64,000 nt of DNA from an uncultured Pelagibacteraceae bacterium (GTDB taxonomy: Bacteria; Pseudomonadota; Alphaproteobacteria; Pelagibacterales; Pelagibacteraceae): NCBI GenBank assembly GCA_902632935.1, contig CACPEJ010000003.1:35533-99532 (forward strand), in the 5' to 3' direction. Shown piece by piece: positions 48,070 to 58,825 of this stretch. The position numbers were made by a program, and so were the translations under genes. Every line of letters begins with the position of its first letter. Position 1 is the first letter of the stretch. The notes below the pieces were generated by a model. The model saw only the letters and a list, made by a program, of their open reading frames with translations, searched no databases and was not told the origin of the DNA.

Positions 48070-49992
48070 TTAAATATTTGAAGGTGCTTTGTTTAAAGCA
48101 GAAAATTTTTTTAGAAATGAGTTTAGTTCCATATTTTCTTGTTTATTTGTATCCAATCTTCTAATGGTTACTGAGTTACTGTCAACTTCTTTTTTACCAC
48201 AAATTATTAAAAGAGGTATTTTCGCTAATGAATGATCTCTTATTTTATAATTTAAATTATGATTTTTTAAATCAACCATTGATGTAATACCAACTTCTCT
48301 TATCTTATCGGAAACTTTTTTTGCGTATTCTTCGAAATCTTCAGAAATAGGTATAACAACTGTTTGTAATGGAGATATCCAAAATGGAAATTTTCCAGCA
48401 TAGTTTTCAATTAGAATACCTATAAATCTCTCAAGTGATCCAAATAATGCACGATGTAACATAACGGGAACTTTCTTTGTGCCATCTTTATCTACATATG
48501 ATGCATCTAATCTACCTGGTAAATTTAAATCAACTTGGACTGTTCCACATTGCCAATCTCTTCCTATTGCATCTCGTAAAACAAACTCTATTTTTGGACC
48601 GTAAAATGCTCCCTCACCTTTATTTATACTATACTCAAGTTTAGAAGCTTTGACTGCCTTTAACAAAGATGCTTCAGCTTTATCCCAAATCTCATCTTCA
48701 CCAACTCTTACCTCTGGCCTATCAGCATATTTAAGAATTACATTTTCGAAACCTAGATCTTTATAAATTTCTAATATCAAATTTGTAACATTTAAACATT
48801 CATTTGTGATTTGATCTTCGGAGCAAAAAATATGAGCATCATCTTGGGTGAATGCTCTTACTCTTAATAACCCATGTAAAGCACCAGATGGTTCATATCT
48901 ATGAACTTTTCCAAACTCAGTAATTCTTAGAGGTAAATCTCGATAACTTTTAAGACCTTGATTAAAAACTTGTATATGTCCAGGGCAATTCATTGGTTTA
49001 ATTGCAAAAACTTTTTCATCAGGAGTTTCTGAGGTATACATGTTTTCCCCATATTTTTCCCAATGACCTGATTTTTCCCACAATAATCTGTCTAATACCT
49101 CTGGTGTGTTCACCTCTTTGTATCCGGCTAGGTCCTGTTTAGCTCTCATGTAATTAATTAATTTTTGAAATAACGTCCAACCTTTCTCATGCCAAAAAAC
49201 AGACCCTGGACTTTCCTCTCTAAAATGAAACAAATCCATTTCTTTACCCAATTTACGATGATCTCTTTTTTCTGCCTCTTCAATTCTTTTTAAATAATCG
49301 TCTAGATCTTTCTGGGAGGCCCAACTTGTACCGTAGATCCTTTGAAGCATTTCATTTTTTGAGTCACCTCGCCAATATGCGCCTGAAACTTTTGTAAGCT
49401 TAAAGGCTTTGCCAATTTTACTAGATGATACTAAATGAGGTCCTCTACATAAATCATACCAAGTATCTCCATGATGGTAGACTGAAAGTTCTTCAGTTTC
49501 TGGAATACTCTCAATAATTTCTGCCTTATATTTTTCTCCAATTTTTTTAAAATGCTTAATTGCTTTATCTCTTTCCCATACTTCTCGTCTTGTTTTTAAA
49601 TCTTTGTCAATTATTTCTGACATCCTTTCTTCAATTTTTTTTAAATCGTTATCTGTAAAGGGCTCCTTTCTGGCAAAGTCATAATAAAATCCATTTTCTA
49701 TAACTGGTCCAATAGTAACTTGTGTGCCTGGATATAATTCTTGAACTGCCATAGCCATGATATGTGCAGCGTCATGTCTAATAACTTCTAAACCCTCTGG
49801 GTCTTTTGCTGTAAAAATTTTAACGGAACAATCTTTATCAATCAAAAAATATAAATCTTTTAATTCTCCATTCACACTCATTATCAAGGCTTGTTTTGCT
49901 AATGATTTGCTAATTTTTTCAGCAATCTCTAGGCCTGTCACTTTTTTAGGAAAATCTAAATTGTTTCCGTCTGGTAAAGTAATTATGGGCAT
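48070..49992 (-). CDS. thrS: Threonine-tRNA ligase
   Basis: The 640-aa enzyme has an N-terminal TGS domain (residues 1-60), the editing domain (HDAAHIMAMAVQELYPGTQVTIGP, and WYDLCRGPHL), and the class II core: AIKPMNCPGHIQVF with the zinc Cys, FGKVHRYEPSGALHGLLRVRAFTQDDAHIFC (motif 2), VMLHRALFGSLERF (motif 3), and an anticodon-binding domain at the end. The order thrS-infC-rpmI-rplT-pheS-pheT is the same as in E. coli. Confidence 0.97.
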   Translation of the reverse strand: MPIITLPDGNNLDFPKKVTGLEIAEKISKSLAKQALIMSVNGELKDLYFLIDKDCSVKIFTAKDPEGLEVIRHDAAHIMAMAVQELYPGTQVTIGPVIENGFYYDFARKEPFTDNDLKKIEERMSEIIDKDLKTRREVWERDKAIKHFKKIGEKYKAEIIESIPETEELSVYHHGDTWYDLCRGPHLVSSSKIGKAFKLTKVSGAYWRGDSKNEMLQRIYGTSWASQKDLDDYLKRIEEAEKRDHRKLGKEMDLFHFREESPGSVFWHEKGWTLFQKLINYMRAKQDLAGYKEVNTPEVLDRLLWEKSGHWEKYGENMYTSETPDEKVFAIKPMNCPGHIQVFNQGLKSYRDLPLRITEFGKVHRYEPSGALHGLLRVRAFTQDDAHIFCSEDQITNECLNVTNLILEIYKDLGFENVILKYADRPEVRVGEDEIWDKAEASLLKAVKASKLEYSINKGEGAFYGPKIEFVLRDAIGRDWQCGTVQVDLNLPGRLDASYVDKDGTKKVPVMLHRALFGSLERFIGILIENYAGKFPFWISPLQTVVIPISEDFEEYAKKVSDKIREVGITSMVDLKNHNLNYKIRDHSLAKIPLLIICGKKEVDSNSVTIRRLDTNKQENMELNSFLKKFSALNKAPSNI

Positions 49993-51147
49993 TTAATTTA
50001 GTAATCTCTTATACTCTGAATAAGTAGAAAAACACATTTTTTCAACATTAAATTTTTTTATAATGTTTTTTCTTCCCTCCTTACCCATTAATTTTAAGGA
50101 AGTTTCATCCATCGTCATTGCTTGAATGATTTTTTTACTCAAGGAGCCTGCGTCACCAGATTCAAATAACAACCCGGTTTTTTCGTTTAAAATTGTCTCA
50201 TTTGATCCTCCAATATTACTAGCAATAATTATTTTTTCCATAGATTGTGCCTCTACCGCAACTCTTCCAAAAGCTTCAGGTTCAATTGATGCTGAAACTA
50301 TAATATCAGAAACCTTATAAGCTAAAGCCATATCCTTACAATGGTCTATGTATTTTACTTGATTGGTCAGATTATACTTTTCAGTTAATTTGATAAGTTT
50401 TTCTTTATAAGAATCTCTTCCCTGATCACTGCCTAATATTACAACATGAAATGCTTCGTATCCTAATTCAATTTTAACTAAATTTATTGCCTCAATAAAT
50501 AATTCTTGACCCTTCCATGACGTAAGTCTACCTGGCATAAGAATTATTTTTTTTTCATCAGTAATACTCCACTCATTTAAAAGTTTTTTTTCATCAGTTT
50601 CAATTTTGGTTGTTGGATCAAAATAATCTACATTTATGCCCCTAAAAATTACTAAAAATTTTTTTTTAGAATTCAAGAATTCCTGATAATTCTCTTGAAT
50701 ATGTGAAAAGATAAAGTTTGATCCTGCTATTACCAAATCTGACCTTACCATTACTGAATTATAAAATTTTTTTAATCTACCTCTAAAATTATAAGTCCCA
50801 TGAAATGTAGTAACAAACTTTCTTCTAGTTAATTTTGTTGCAAATAAACACGACCAAGCTGGCGCTCGACTTCTTGCGTGAACAATTGAAATATTAAAAA
50901 TCAAAATTATTGCTATTAAAATAATTGAATTTATCAAAATCAATAATGGGTTTTTACTATGGACAGGAAGCCTTATTAATTTAACTTTTTTTTTATCAAT
51001 AAACTTAGTTAACTCTCCACCACTTGTAACAATGTAAGATTTACAATTATTTTCAGGTAAAAAATGTGCAATATCATAGCAACCAGTTTCTGCACCTCCA
51101 TAACCTAATTTTGGGATTACTTGCAAAACATTTAAATTAGATGACAT
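49993..51147 (-). CDS. Glycosyltransferase family 4 (GT-B) enzyme
   Basis: The 384-aa protein starts with LQVIPKLGYGGAETGCYDIAHFL (N-domain), has a hydrophobic stretch LILINSIILIAIILIFNISIVHARSR, and the donor-binding C-domain with MPGRLTSWKGQELFIEAI and EPEAFGRVAVEAQSMEKIIIASNIGGSNETI (E-x7-E motif). It probably adds a sugar to lipid A core or exopolysaccharide at the inner membrane. Acceptor unknown. Its stop lies next to the thrS start without a gap. Confidence 0.88.
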   Translation of the reverse strand: MSSNLNVLQVIPKLGYGGAETGCYDIAHFLPENNCKSYIVTSGGELTKFIDKKKVKLIRLPVHSKNPLLILINSIILIAIILIFNISIVHARSRAPAWSCLFATKLTRRKFVTTFHGTYNFRGRLKKFYNSVMVRSDLVIAGSNFIFSHIQENYQEFLNSKKKFLVIFRGINVDYFDPTTKIETDEKKLLNEWSITDEKKIILMPGRLTSWKGQELFIEAINLVKIELGYEAFHVVILGSDQGRDSYKEKLIKLTEKYNLTNQVKYIDHCKDMALAYKVSDIIVSASIEPEAFGRVAVEAQSMEKIIIASNIGGSNETILNEKTGLLFESGDAGSLSKKIIQAMTMDETSLKLMGKEGRKNIIKKFNVEKMCFSTYSEYKRLLN

Positions 51148-51189
51148 TTTAAATAATTATATAATAATAGACAAAACTAATAAACTTTT

Positions 51190-51936
51190 ATGACAAATTT
51201 TAATTACTTAAAAATTTCCACTACAAGAAAAATAAGATATCTGAAACTACATCAAAAAAATGCCACCTATATTGTTTTTTTGCATGGTTTTATGTCAGAT
51301 TTGGAAGGTAAAAAACCTCAAGCATTTTTAAAATTTGCAAAAAAAAATAAATTAGGTTTTCTTGCTTTAGAATATTCAGGTCATGGTAAATCATCAGGAA
51401 AATTTATTAATGGTAATATTTCAAAATGGACTAGGGACACTACTTTAGTAATTCAAAAAGTTGTCAAAAAAAACGATATTATATTTATAGGATCAAGTAT
51501 GGGGGCTTGGATTTCTTTAAACCAGTTTAGTCTTATCAAAAACAAAATTAAAGGTTTTTTAGGAATAGGTTCAGCGCCAGAATTTCTTGATAAACTAATG
51601 TGGAATAAATTTTCTAATAAAATGAAGATTGAAATTAAAAAAAAAGGTGTCATAAATTTAAAACATGGTGATTATGAATACCCAATCACTTACCAACTGA
51701 TTAAAGATGGAAGAAAAAATAAAATTTTAAATAAAAAAATAAATCAAAATGTAAATATAACAATGGTTCATGGGAGTAAAGATAAATCTGTACCTGTAAT
51801 TTTCTCAAAAAAAGTTTTGAAAATATTTCAATCTAAGAAAAAGAAATTAGTAATTATAAAAAATGGTGATCATAGTTTATCTTCACCAAAATGGCTTAAG
51901 ATATTAAAAAAGGAGCTAAAATTAATGATTAGCTAA
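51190..51936 (+). CDS. Alpha/beta hydrolase
   Basis: The 248-aa protein has the fold's oxyanion region FLHGFMSDLEGKKPQAFLKFAKK, LEYSGHGKSSGKF, the nucleophile elbow FIGSSMGAWISL (G-x-S-x-G), a late Asp in HGSKDKSVPV and catalytic His in KNGDHSLS. It resembles palmitoyl-thioesterase/ABHD10-like or carboxylesterase enzymes; the substrate is unknown. It is divergent from the GT4 gene and overlaps convergent gltB by 8 bp. Confidence 0.88.
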   Translation: MTNFNYLKISTTRKIRYLKLHQKNATYIVFLHGFMSDLEGKKPQAFLKFAKKNKLGFLALEYSGHGKSSGKFINGNISKWTRDTTLVIQKVVKKNDIIFIGSSMGAWISLNQFSLIKNKIKGFLGIGSAPEFLDKLMWNKFSNKMKIEIKKKGVINLKHGDYEYPITYQLIKDGRKNKILNKKINQNVNITMVHGSKDKSVPVIFSKKVLKIFQSKKKKLVIIKNGDHSLSSPKWLKILKKELKLMIS

Positions 51937-54900
51937 CTTTTTGTATTTTTGTTTTTGTGGAGATTGGATTTTCAAGCTTATCTATCATTTCTTTTGGACA
52001 AACCTGTACAAAATTCTTTAACTCGTTTTCAAAGTCATCGATTATTTTTTTTGATAAACTGGACTCTGTTTCATTACTATGCTCGAGTACCAATTCTTTT
52101 AAAAATTTTGACCAATACTCAGTTTCAACATTTTGCCATACAACTGAGTCTGGATTAACTTTTTTTTCAAATTCCTTTGATTTATCGTAAATAAAAGCCA
52201 TTCCCCCTGTCATGCCTGCTGCAAAATTATCTCCAACATCTCCAAGAATTACTGCTGTACCACCTGTCATATATTCACAACCATTTGAATCACAGCCTTC
52301 AATAACAGTTATGGCACCAGAATTTCTTACTGCAAATCTATCTCCAGCTTGACCAGCTGCAAAAAGTTTACCTGACGTTGCCCCATAAAGAACTGTGTTC
52401 CCAATAATGGTATTCTCATTCGAAATTAAATTACTTTCATCAGGAAGTCTTATCGAAATGGTTGCTCCAGACAAACCTTTCCCAACATAATCATTTGCAT
52501 CACCTTTTAAATTAAGTTTAAGTCCTTTTGCAGTAAATGCACCAAAAGATTGCCCAGCTGAACCTTTAAAATTTAGAGTTAAAAAATTTTCCTCTAATTT
52601 TTCATAACCATATTTTTTATATAAGTGATGTGAAATTCTAGTACCCACAGCTCTATTAGTATTTTTAATTAAAAACTCGTTATTTATTTTTTCTGAATTA
52701 TCTAAAGCTTTTTCTATTTGAGGCCAAATTTCTTGATCCAGTGTATCAGGAACTTGATTAATTTCCGATATCTCACAATACCTCTTATTATTACCAGGGT
52801 CTGCTTGTACGAATAGTGGATTAAGATCTAAATCATCTAAATTAGGTGAGGCTTTACTTACCTGCATTAATAAATCTGTTCGACCGATAATCTCATTTAA
52901 AGATTTAAAACCAAGCGAAGCTAAAATTTCTCTTACCTCTGTGGCAATAAACGTAAATAAATTTACAACTTTATCAGGAGTTCCAGTAAATTTTTCTCTT
53001 AATTTTTCATCTTGTGTGCATACTCCAACAGGACAAGTATTAGAATGACATTGCCTCACCATTATACAACCCATCGCTACTAGTGCAGTAGTTGCTACAC
53101 CATACTCCTCTGCACCCATCATTGCTGCGATAACAACATCTCTTCCAGTTTTAATTCCTCCATCGGTTCTTAAAGTAACTTTATGTCTTAGATTATTTAA
53201 TGTTAAAACTTGATTGGCCTCCGTTAGTCCCATCTCCCATGGAATACCTACGTATTTTACACTTGTTTGAGGTGTAGCTCCAGTTCCTCCATTATGTCCT
53301 GAAATTAAAATTATATCAGCTTTTGCTTTTGCAACACCGGCTGCAATAGTACCAACGCCAGAAGATGCAACTAATTTAACTCCAATTCTTGCCTTAGGAT
53401 TGATTTGTTTTAAATCATAAATAAGCTGAGCTAAATCCTCAATTGAATAAATATCATGATGCGGAGGTGGGGAAATTAGTGTTACACCTGGCGTTGAATG
53501 TCTTAGCTTGGCAATCTCATCTGTTACTTTAAATCCTGGTAATTGGCCACCTTCACCAGGTTTTGCACCTTGAGCAATTTTAATCTCAATTTCATTACAA
53601 TTGTTTAAATAATTAACTGTTACACCAAATCTTGCTGAAGCAATTTGTTTTACTCTCGAATTTGCACTATCACCGGAGTCCATGATCTTAAATCTATTAG
53701 CATCTTCACCACCTTCTCCACTACAGGATGCACCTTTAATTCTATTCATCCCAATAGCTAATGTTTCATGTGCCTCCTTGGATAATGCTCCGTGAGACAT
53801 ACTTCCGCTACCAAATCTTTTTAATATTTTTTCTATTGGTTCAACCTCAGAAATTTGAATAGATGGTCCTAATTTTTTTTTTCTAAAATCTATCAAATCT
53901 CTTAGATTAATTGGTGGCAAGTTATATATTCCCTCAGCATATTTTTTATAAGCTGTATATGAGTTTGATCCTACAGCACTTTGTAACAAGTGGATTAATC
54001 TGCCTTGGTATTGGTGTGTTTCTCCATTTTTTCTGTATCTATAAATCCCACCAATAGGTAAAACTGTATCAGTGCTTTCAAATGCCTCTTTATGTATTGC
54101 ACGTATTTTTTTTTCGATTCCTGACAATCCAATACCAGAAATTTTTGAAGTCACTCCTGGAAAATAATCATCAACTATTGATCTGCTTAGGCCAACAGTT
54201 TCAAAATTACATCCACCTCTATAAGAACTTAAAACAGATATACCCATTTTTGACATGATTTTTAATAATCCTGCATTCACTGATTTGATATATCTTTCAA
54301 CACATTCATCAAAACTATACTGGCCAAATAACTTTTTCTCATGCCTTTGATATAAACTATCAAAAGCAATATATGGATTAACTGTTGTTGCTCCAACACC
54401 TATTAATGTTGCAAAAGAGTGGGTGTCCAAAGCTTCACCAGATTGAACATTAATTGAAACATATCCTCTTAATTTTTTATCAATTAAAAAAGTATTAATT
54501 GCACCAACGCATAATAACATTGGCATTGGCATTCTTGTGTCTGAAATAGATTTATCGCTTAAAATTAATTGTGTTACACCCTGTCTAACAGCAACTTCCG
54601 ACTCTTTTTGAATCCTTTTAATAGAGTCAAATAAACTTTGATCATTCGAAAAAGTACAATCTATAGAGACAGAGTTTTTTCCGAAAAAATTAATAAATTT
54701 ATTAAATTGTGAATTCGATATAATCGGACTATTTAAAACATAAATATTTTCTTTAGTTAAAGTATCAAAATCTAAAATATTCCCAAGATTACCAAATCTA
54801 GTTTTCAAACTCATAACTTTATTTTCTCTTAAAGAGTCAATCGGTGGATTCGTCACTTGGCTAAAGTTTTGTCTAAAAAAGTGATAAAGTGGTCTGTATT

Positions 54901-56434
54901 TATCTGATAGAACTGCTAAGGGTGTATCATCGCCCATGGAACCCGTTGCTTCTTTTGCATCTTCAGCCATTGGATGTAAAATTAGCTCTAAATCCTCTAA
55001 ACTAATTCCAAAAGTGTGTTGTCGTCTCCTTAAATCTTCACCATCAAAATTATGTTTCTCATTAGAAATGGTTAATTTCTCATCCAAATCTATTATCTGA
55101 GAATTGAAATGCTTATATTCTTTTGCCAAATAGTCTTTAATTTGATTATTCGTAAACACTTTGCCTTTTTCAATTCTCACTCCAATTATCTCCCCTGGGC
55201 CAAGTCTTCCTTTTGATAGAATTCTTTTTTCATTTAATTCAATCATTCCAGTTTCAGATCCGGCAAAGAGAAACTTATCTTTTGTTATTGCGTATCTTAA
55301 AGGCCTTAAACCATTACGATCATTTGCTGCAATGACCCATTCATTATCTGTTGCGGCTATTGCGGCAGGACCATCCCAAGGTTCCATAGTACTATTTAAA
55401 AAATTAAACAGCTGTTGATGGCTTTTTGGAAGAGTTTTATTTCTTTTTGACCAAGCATCAGGGATCATCATTAATTTTGCTAGAGGTGCAGGTTGGCCAG
55501 ATTTATTTAATAACTCAAAAACATTATCTAGTGCCGCAGAGTCTGAAACTCCTTTTTGTATAACTGGCTTTAAATTTTCTACATTTTCAAAAAGAGGGCT
55601 ACTCATTTCTTGTTCATGAACTCTCATCCAGTTTTTATTTCCTTTGTAAGTATTAATTTCACCATTATGAGCAACTGCTCTAAATGGTTGTGCCAAACTC
55701 CAGCTTGGAGCGGTATTAGTTGAAAATCTCTGATGAAAAATTGCAAATCTTGAAATAAATCTTTCGTCCTTTAAATCTAAGAAAAAATCTGAGATAGCCT
55801 CAGCTAAAAACATGCCCTTATAGATAATTGATTTGGAACTTATTGAGCAAATATAAAAATTATTTAATGATAAATTGAATGCTTTATTCTCAATTTTTTT
55901 TCTTGTTTCATAAATTTTTCTTTCAAGATCTTTATCAAGCAAATTTTTATCATTCGATTTAAAAAGCACTTGGATTATCTCTGGCATAGTTTGGAAAGCT
56001 TTTTCTCCTAAAACTTTTGGATTAACAGGGACTTGTCTCCATCCATAGATGCTAAAATCGTTTTTGGTCAACTCACTTTCTACAATCGTCTTACAGCTTT
56101 CTTGTGAGGAGTAATCATTTCTTGGTAAAAAAATCATTCCAACACAAATATCAGAGCCATCATGTGTGTGACCTGTAACCTCTATTTTTTCAACAAAGAA
56201 ATCTTTGGGTATTTCTAAATGAATACCTGCCCCATCACCTGTTTTTCCATCAGCATCAACAGCTCCTCGATGCCAAACAGCCTTTAAAGCTTCAATTCCA
56301 TATTCTACAACCTCTCTTGATTTTTTTCCCTCTGTCGATGCAATTAACCCTACTCCACATGCATCATGTTCCATTTCTTTAGAATAAACATTGTTTTTAG
56401 TAAGTAATTCTAAATTTTTTTTGTATGTACTCAT
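51929..56434 (-). CDS. gltB: Glutamate synthase large subunit (NADPH)
   Basis: The 1501-aa protein opens with a short propeptide ending before Cys26 (HDACGVG), the N-terminal nucleophile of a class II glutaminase. It continues with the central domain, the FMN-binding synthase domain (PGEGGQLPGFKV, STPGVTLISPPPHHDIYSIEDL, SGHNGGTGATPQTS), the 3Fe-4S Cys cluster CHSNTCPVGVC and a C-terminal beta-helix. With GltD it makes two glutamates from glutamine and 2-oxoglutarate. Its start overlaps the gltD stop by one base. Confidence 0.97.
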   Translation of the reverse strand: MSTYKKNLELLTKNNVYSKEMEHDACGVGLIASTEGKKSREVVEYGIEALKAVWHRGAVDADGKTGDGAGIHLEIPKDFFVEKIEVTGHTHDGSDICVGMIFLPRNDYSSQESCKTIVESELTKNDFSIYGWRQVPVNPKVLGEKAFQTMPEIIQVLFKSNDKNLLDKDLERKIYETRKKIENKAFNLSLNNFYICSISSKSIIYKGMFLAEAISDFFLDLKDERFISRFAIFHQRFSTNTAPSWSLAQPFRAVAHNGEINTYKGNKNWMRVHEQEMSSPLFENVENLKPVIQKGVSDSAALDNVFELLNKSGQPAPLAKLMMIPDAWSKRNKTLPKSHQQLFNFLNSTMEPWDGPAAIAATDNEWVIAANDRNGLRPLRYAITKDKFLFAGSETGMIELNEKRILSKGRLGPGEIIGVRIEKGKVFTNNQIKDYLAKEYKHFNSQIIDLDEKLTISNEKHNFDGEDLRRRQHTFGISLEDLELILHPMAEDAKEATGSMGDDTPLAVLSDKYRPLYHFFRQNFSQVTNPPIDSLRENKVMSLKTRFGNLGNILDFDTLTKENIYVLNSPIISNSQFNKFINFFGKNSVSIDCTFSNDQSLFDSIKRIQKESEVAVRQGVTQLILSDKSISDTRMPMPMLLCVGAINTFLIDKKLRGYVSINVQSGEALDTHSFATLIGVGATTVNPYIAFDSLYQRHEKKLFGQYSFDECVERYIKSVNAGLLKIMSKMGISVLSSYRGGCNFETVGLSRSIVDDYFPGVTSKISGIGLSGIEKKIRAIHKEAFESTDTVLPIGGIYRYRKNGETHQYQGRLIHLLQSAVGSNSYTAYKKYAEGIYNLPPINLRDLIDFRKKKLGPSIQISEVEPIEKILKRFGSGSMSHGALSKEAHETLAIGMNRIKGASCSGEGGEDANRFKIMDSGDSANSRVKQIASARFGVTVNYLNNCNEIEIKIAQGAKPGEGGQLPGFKVTDEIAKLRHSTPGVTLISPPPHHDIYSIEDLAQLIYDLKQINPKARIGVKLVASSGVGTIAAGVAKAKADIILISGHNGGTGATPQTSVKYVGIPWEMGLTEANQVLTLNNLRHKVTLRTDGGIKTGRDVVIAAMMGAEEYGVATTALVAMGCIMVRQCHSNTCPVGVCTQDEKLREKFTGTPDKVVNLFTFIATEVREILASLGFKSLNEIIGRTDLLMQVSKASPNLDDLDLNPLFVQADPGNNKRYCEISEINQVPDTLDQEIWPQIEKALDNSEKINNEFLIKNTNRAVGTRISHHLYKKYGYEKLEENFLTLNFKGSAGQSFGAFTAKGLKLNLKGDANDYVGKGLSGATISIRLPDESNLISNENTIIGNTVLYGATSGKLFAAGQAGDRFAVRNSGAITVIEGCDSNGCEYMTGGTAVILGDVGDNFAAGMTGGMAFIYDKSKEFEKKVNPDSVVWQNVETEYWSKFLKELVLEHSNETESSLSKKIIDDFENELKNFVQVCPKEMIDKLENPISTKTKIQKVS

Positions 56435-57873
56435 TATGCAACTTTAGATTTTTTTAATTCGATATTTTCAAGATAAGATTTGATTGATAAAGCAGCATCT
56501 CTACCATCTTTAATCGCCCAAACAACTAAAGATGCACCTCTTACAATATCTCCGGCAGCAAAGACACCTTTAATATTAGTTTCCATAGTATCAAAGTCAG
56601 TTTTAATCGTTCCCCATTTTGTAACTTGTAATTCTTGTGCTTCAAATAATAATGGCAAGTTTTCTGGATCAAATCCTAAAGCTTTTATTACCATATCTGC
56701 TTTAATTTCAAATTCAGATCCTTGTTTAATTTCTGGTCTTCTTCTCCCTGAGTCATCTGGATCGCCAAGTTGAATTTGATCTACAATTAATTTCTCAATT
56801 TTATTTTTTCCTCTAAATTCTTTTGGACTAGACAACCAAACAAATTCAACACCCTCTTCTTCTGCATTAGCTACTTCTCTTGCAGATCCAGGCATGTTAT
56901 CTTTATCTCTTCTGTATAAACATTTAACTGAATTAGCTTTTTGTCTTACAGATGTTCTGACACAATCCATTGCGGTATCTCCACCTCCAATAACAACTAC
57001 ATCTTTACCCTCAGCATTTAATATACCTTTATCGAATAAATCAACTTTGTCTCCCAACCCCTTTTTGTTTGATGCAGTTAAAAACTCCATAGCAGGAAAA
57101 ATATTATCTAAATCATTACCTGGCAGATTAATTTCTCTTGGTTTATAAACTCCAGTAGCAATTAAAATTGCATCATGTTTTTTTCTCAATTGCTCTAAAG
57201 TTGCATCCTTACCAACCTCAAAATTTTGCTCAAATTTAATTCCACCATCTTTCAACAATTTTGTTCTTCTCTCGACCACATGTTTCTCTAATTTAAAATT
57301 TGGAATTCCATAAATTAACAAACCACCCGCTCTGTCATATCTGTCATAAACTGTAATTTGATATCCATTTTTCCTAAGTTGTTCAGCAGCTGCCAGTCCA
57401 GCAGGTCCAGCACCAATTATTCCAACACTTTGTTCTTTTTCGTGTTTGATTGATATAGGCTTTACCCATCCGTTTTCCCAAGCACTATCTGTAATATATT
57501 TTTCGACTGATCCAATTGTTACAGTGCCATGACCTGACTGCTCAATAACACAATTACCCTCACATAATCTATCTTGAGGGCATATTCTGCCACAAACCTC
57601 AGGCATATTATTTGTGCTTTGAGATAATTCATAAGCTTCCTTCAATCTGCCCTCAGCAGTCAGTTTAAGCCAATCAGGAATGTTGTTACTTAAAGGACAA
57701 TGGACTTGGCAAAAAGGAACTCCACATTGAGAGCATCTACTTGACTGCTCTTGCGCTTTTTGAGTGATAAATTCATCATAGATTTCATTAAAATCATCTT
57801 TCCTGTTATCAACTCCTCTTTTAGGTGGGGTTTGTTGACCTATTTTTACGAATTTTAGCATTTTATCGGTCAT
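56434..57873 (-). CDS. gltD: Glutamate synthase small subunit
   Basis: The 479-aa protein has N-terminal 4Fe-4S Cys motifs (CSQCGVPFCQVHCP, CGRICPQDRLCEGNC), the FAD site GIIGAGPAGLAAAEQLRKNGYQITVYD, the NADPH site VVIGGGDTAMDCVRTS and AAGDIVRGASLVVWAIKDGRDAA. It passes electrons from NADPH to GltB. It is the first gene of gltDB; the 184-bp gap to uppP (57874-58057) must hold both divergent promoters and otherwise shows only AT-rich sequence. Confidence 0.96.
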   Translation of the reverse strand: MTDKMLKFVKIGQQTPPKRGVDNRKDDFNEIYDEFITQKAQEQSSRCSQCGVPFCQVHCPLSNNIPDWLKLTAEGRLKEAYELSQSTNNMPEVCGRICPQDRLCEGNCVIEQSGHGTVTIGSVEKYITDSAWENGWVKPISIKHEKEQSVGIIGAGPAGLAAAEQLRKNGYQITVYDRYDRAGGLLIYGIPNFKLEKHVVERRTKLLKDGGIKFEQNFEVGKDATLEQLRKKHDAILIATGVYKPREINLPGNDLDNIFPAMEFLTASNKKGLGDKVDLFDKGILNAEGKDVVVIGGGDTAMDCVRTSVRQKANSVKCLYRRDKDNMPGSAREVANAEEEGVEFVWLSSPKEFRGKNKIEKLIVDQIQLGDPDDSGRRRPEIKQGSEFEIKADMVIKALGFDPENLPLLFEAQELQVTKWGTIKTDFDTMETNIKGVFAAGDIVRGASLVVWAIKDGRDAALSIKSYLENIELKKSKVA

Positions 57874-58057
57874 AATTTTTTACAAATTTATCGCAAAATA
57901 TACATAGTTTTTATTAGTAAAAGAAATAAATAGGTCAGTTATCATTACCTAATTATAATAATATTTAGCTTAAAATCTACTTATTCTAATTTTTGCATAC
58001 CTAATATGATTAAATCGAATTGTTTAAAATGAATATTTTTTAAGCTACGACACATGT

Positions 58058-58825
58058 ATGTTGCAAGATTTTATAGAAATTTTAATTCTTTCTGCTGTTC
58101 AAGGAATTTCCGAATTTTTACCCATAAGTTCGTCAGCTCATTTAATATTGGTATCAAATTTTTATGATTTAGAAACAAGTTCTTTATTAATAGACATAAG
58201 TCTACATTTAGGCTCATTAATTGCAGTAATTTTTTATTTTAGAAAAGAGCTATTTTATCTAAGAAATGATAATAAGTTATTGAGTTTAATAATTATTGGC
58301 TCATTGCCTTTAATATTTTTTGGATACATTTTATATTCCACTGAATTTATTCATCTTTTAAGAAATACAAAAGTAATTGCATCAACAACACTATTTTTTG
58401 GATTCATACTTTTCTTTGCTGATCAAAGGAAAATTGATCGAAATATTTCTAAAGATTTAAATATTAAATCAGTTTTATTAATTGGTTTATTTCAAATATT
58501 AGCGTTGATACCAGGAGTTAGTAGAGCTGGAATAACGATTACGGCAGCAAGATTTTTGAATTTCAATAGAACAGACGCTAGTAAAATTTCTTTTTTACTA
58601 TCTATACCTGCATTAGCAGGAGCAAGCTTCCTAAGTTTAAGAAAGGTTTTTGAACAATCAATAGAAATAAATTATTTGTTATTGATTGCTACTTTTTTAT
58701 CATTTATGTTTTCATTTTTTACAATTAAGTATTTTCTTAAATCTATAAGTAAAATTTCTTTTAATGTATTCGTAATTTATCGGATAATTCTTGGCTTAAT
58801 TTTACTTTATATAATATATATTTAA
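58058..58825 (+). CDS. uppP: Undecaprenyl-diphosphatase
   Basis: The 255-aa membrane protein has seven to eight spans and both catalytic motifs: GISEFLPISSSAHLIL (E-rich loop) and PGVSRAGITITAARFLNF. It recycles undecaprenyl pyrophosphate for peptidoglycan and glycan synthesis and confers bacitracin tolerance when abundant (BacA family). Two ATGs lie close together (58054 and 58058, in different frames); only the second is in frame. The end overlaps the convergent EamA gene by 4 bp. Confidence 0.94.
   Translation: MLQDFIEILILSAVQGISEFLPISSSAHLILVSNFYDLETSSLLIDISLHLGSLIAVIFYFRKELFYLRNDNKLLSLIIIGSLPLIFFGYILYSTEFIHLLRNTKVIASTTLFFGFILFFADQRKIDRNISKDLNIKSVLLIGLFQILALIPGVSRAGITITAARFLNFNRTDASKISFLLSIPALAGASFLSLRKVFEQSIEINYLLLIATFLSFMFSFFTIKYFLKSISKISFNVFVIYRIILGLILLYIIYI

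Noticed and set aside
57874-58057. Possible glycine or other riboswitch in the gltD/uppP gap
   Set aside because: No conserved aptamer stems could be recognised; the gap is plain AT-rich sequence.
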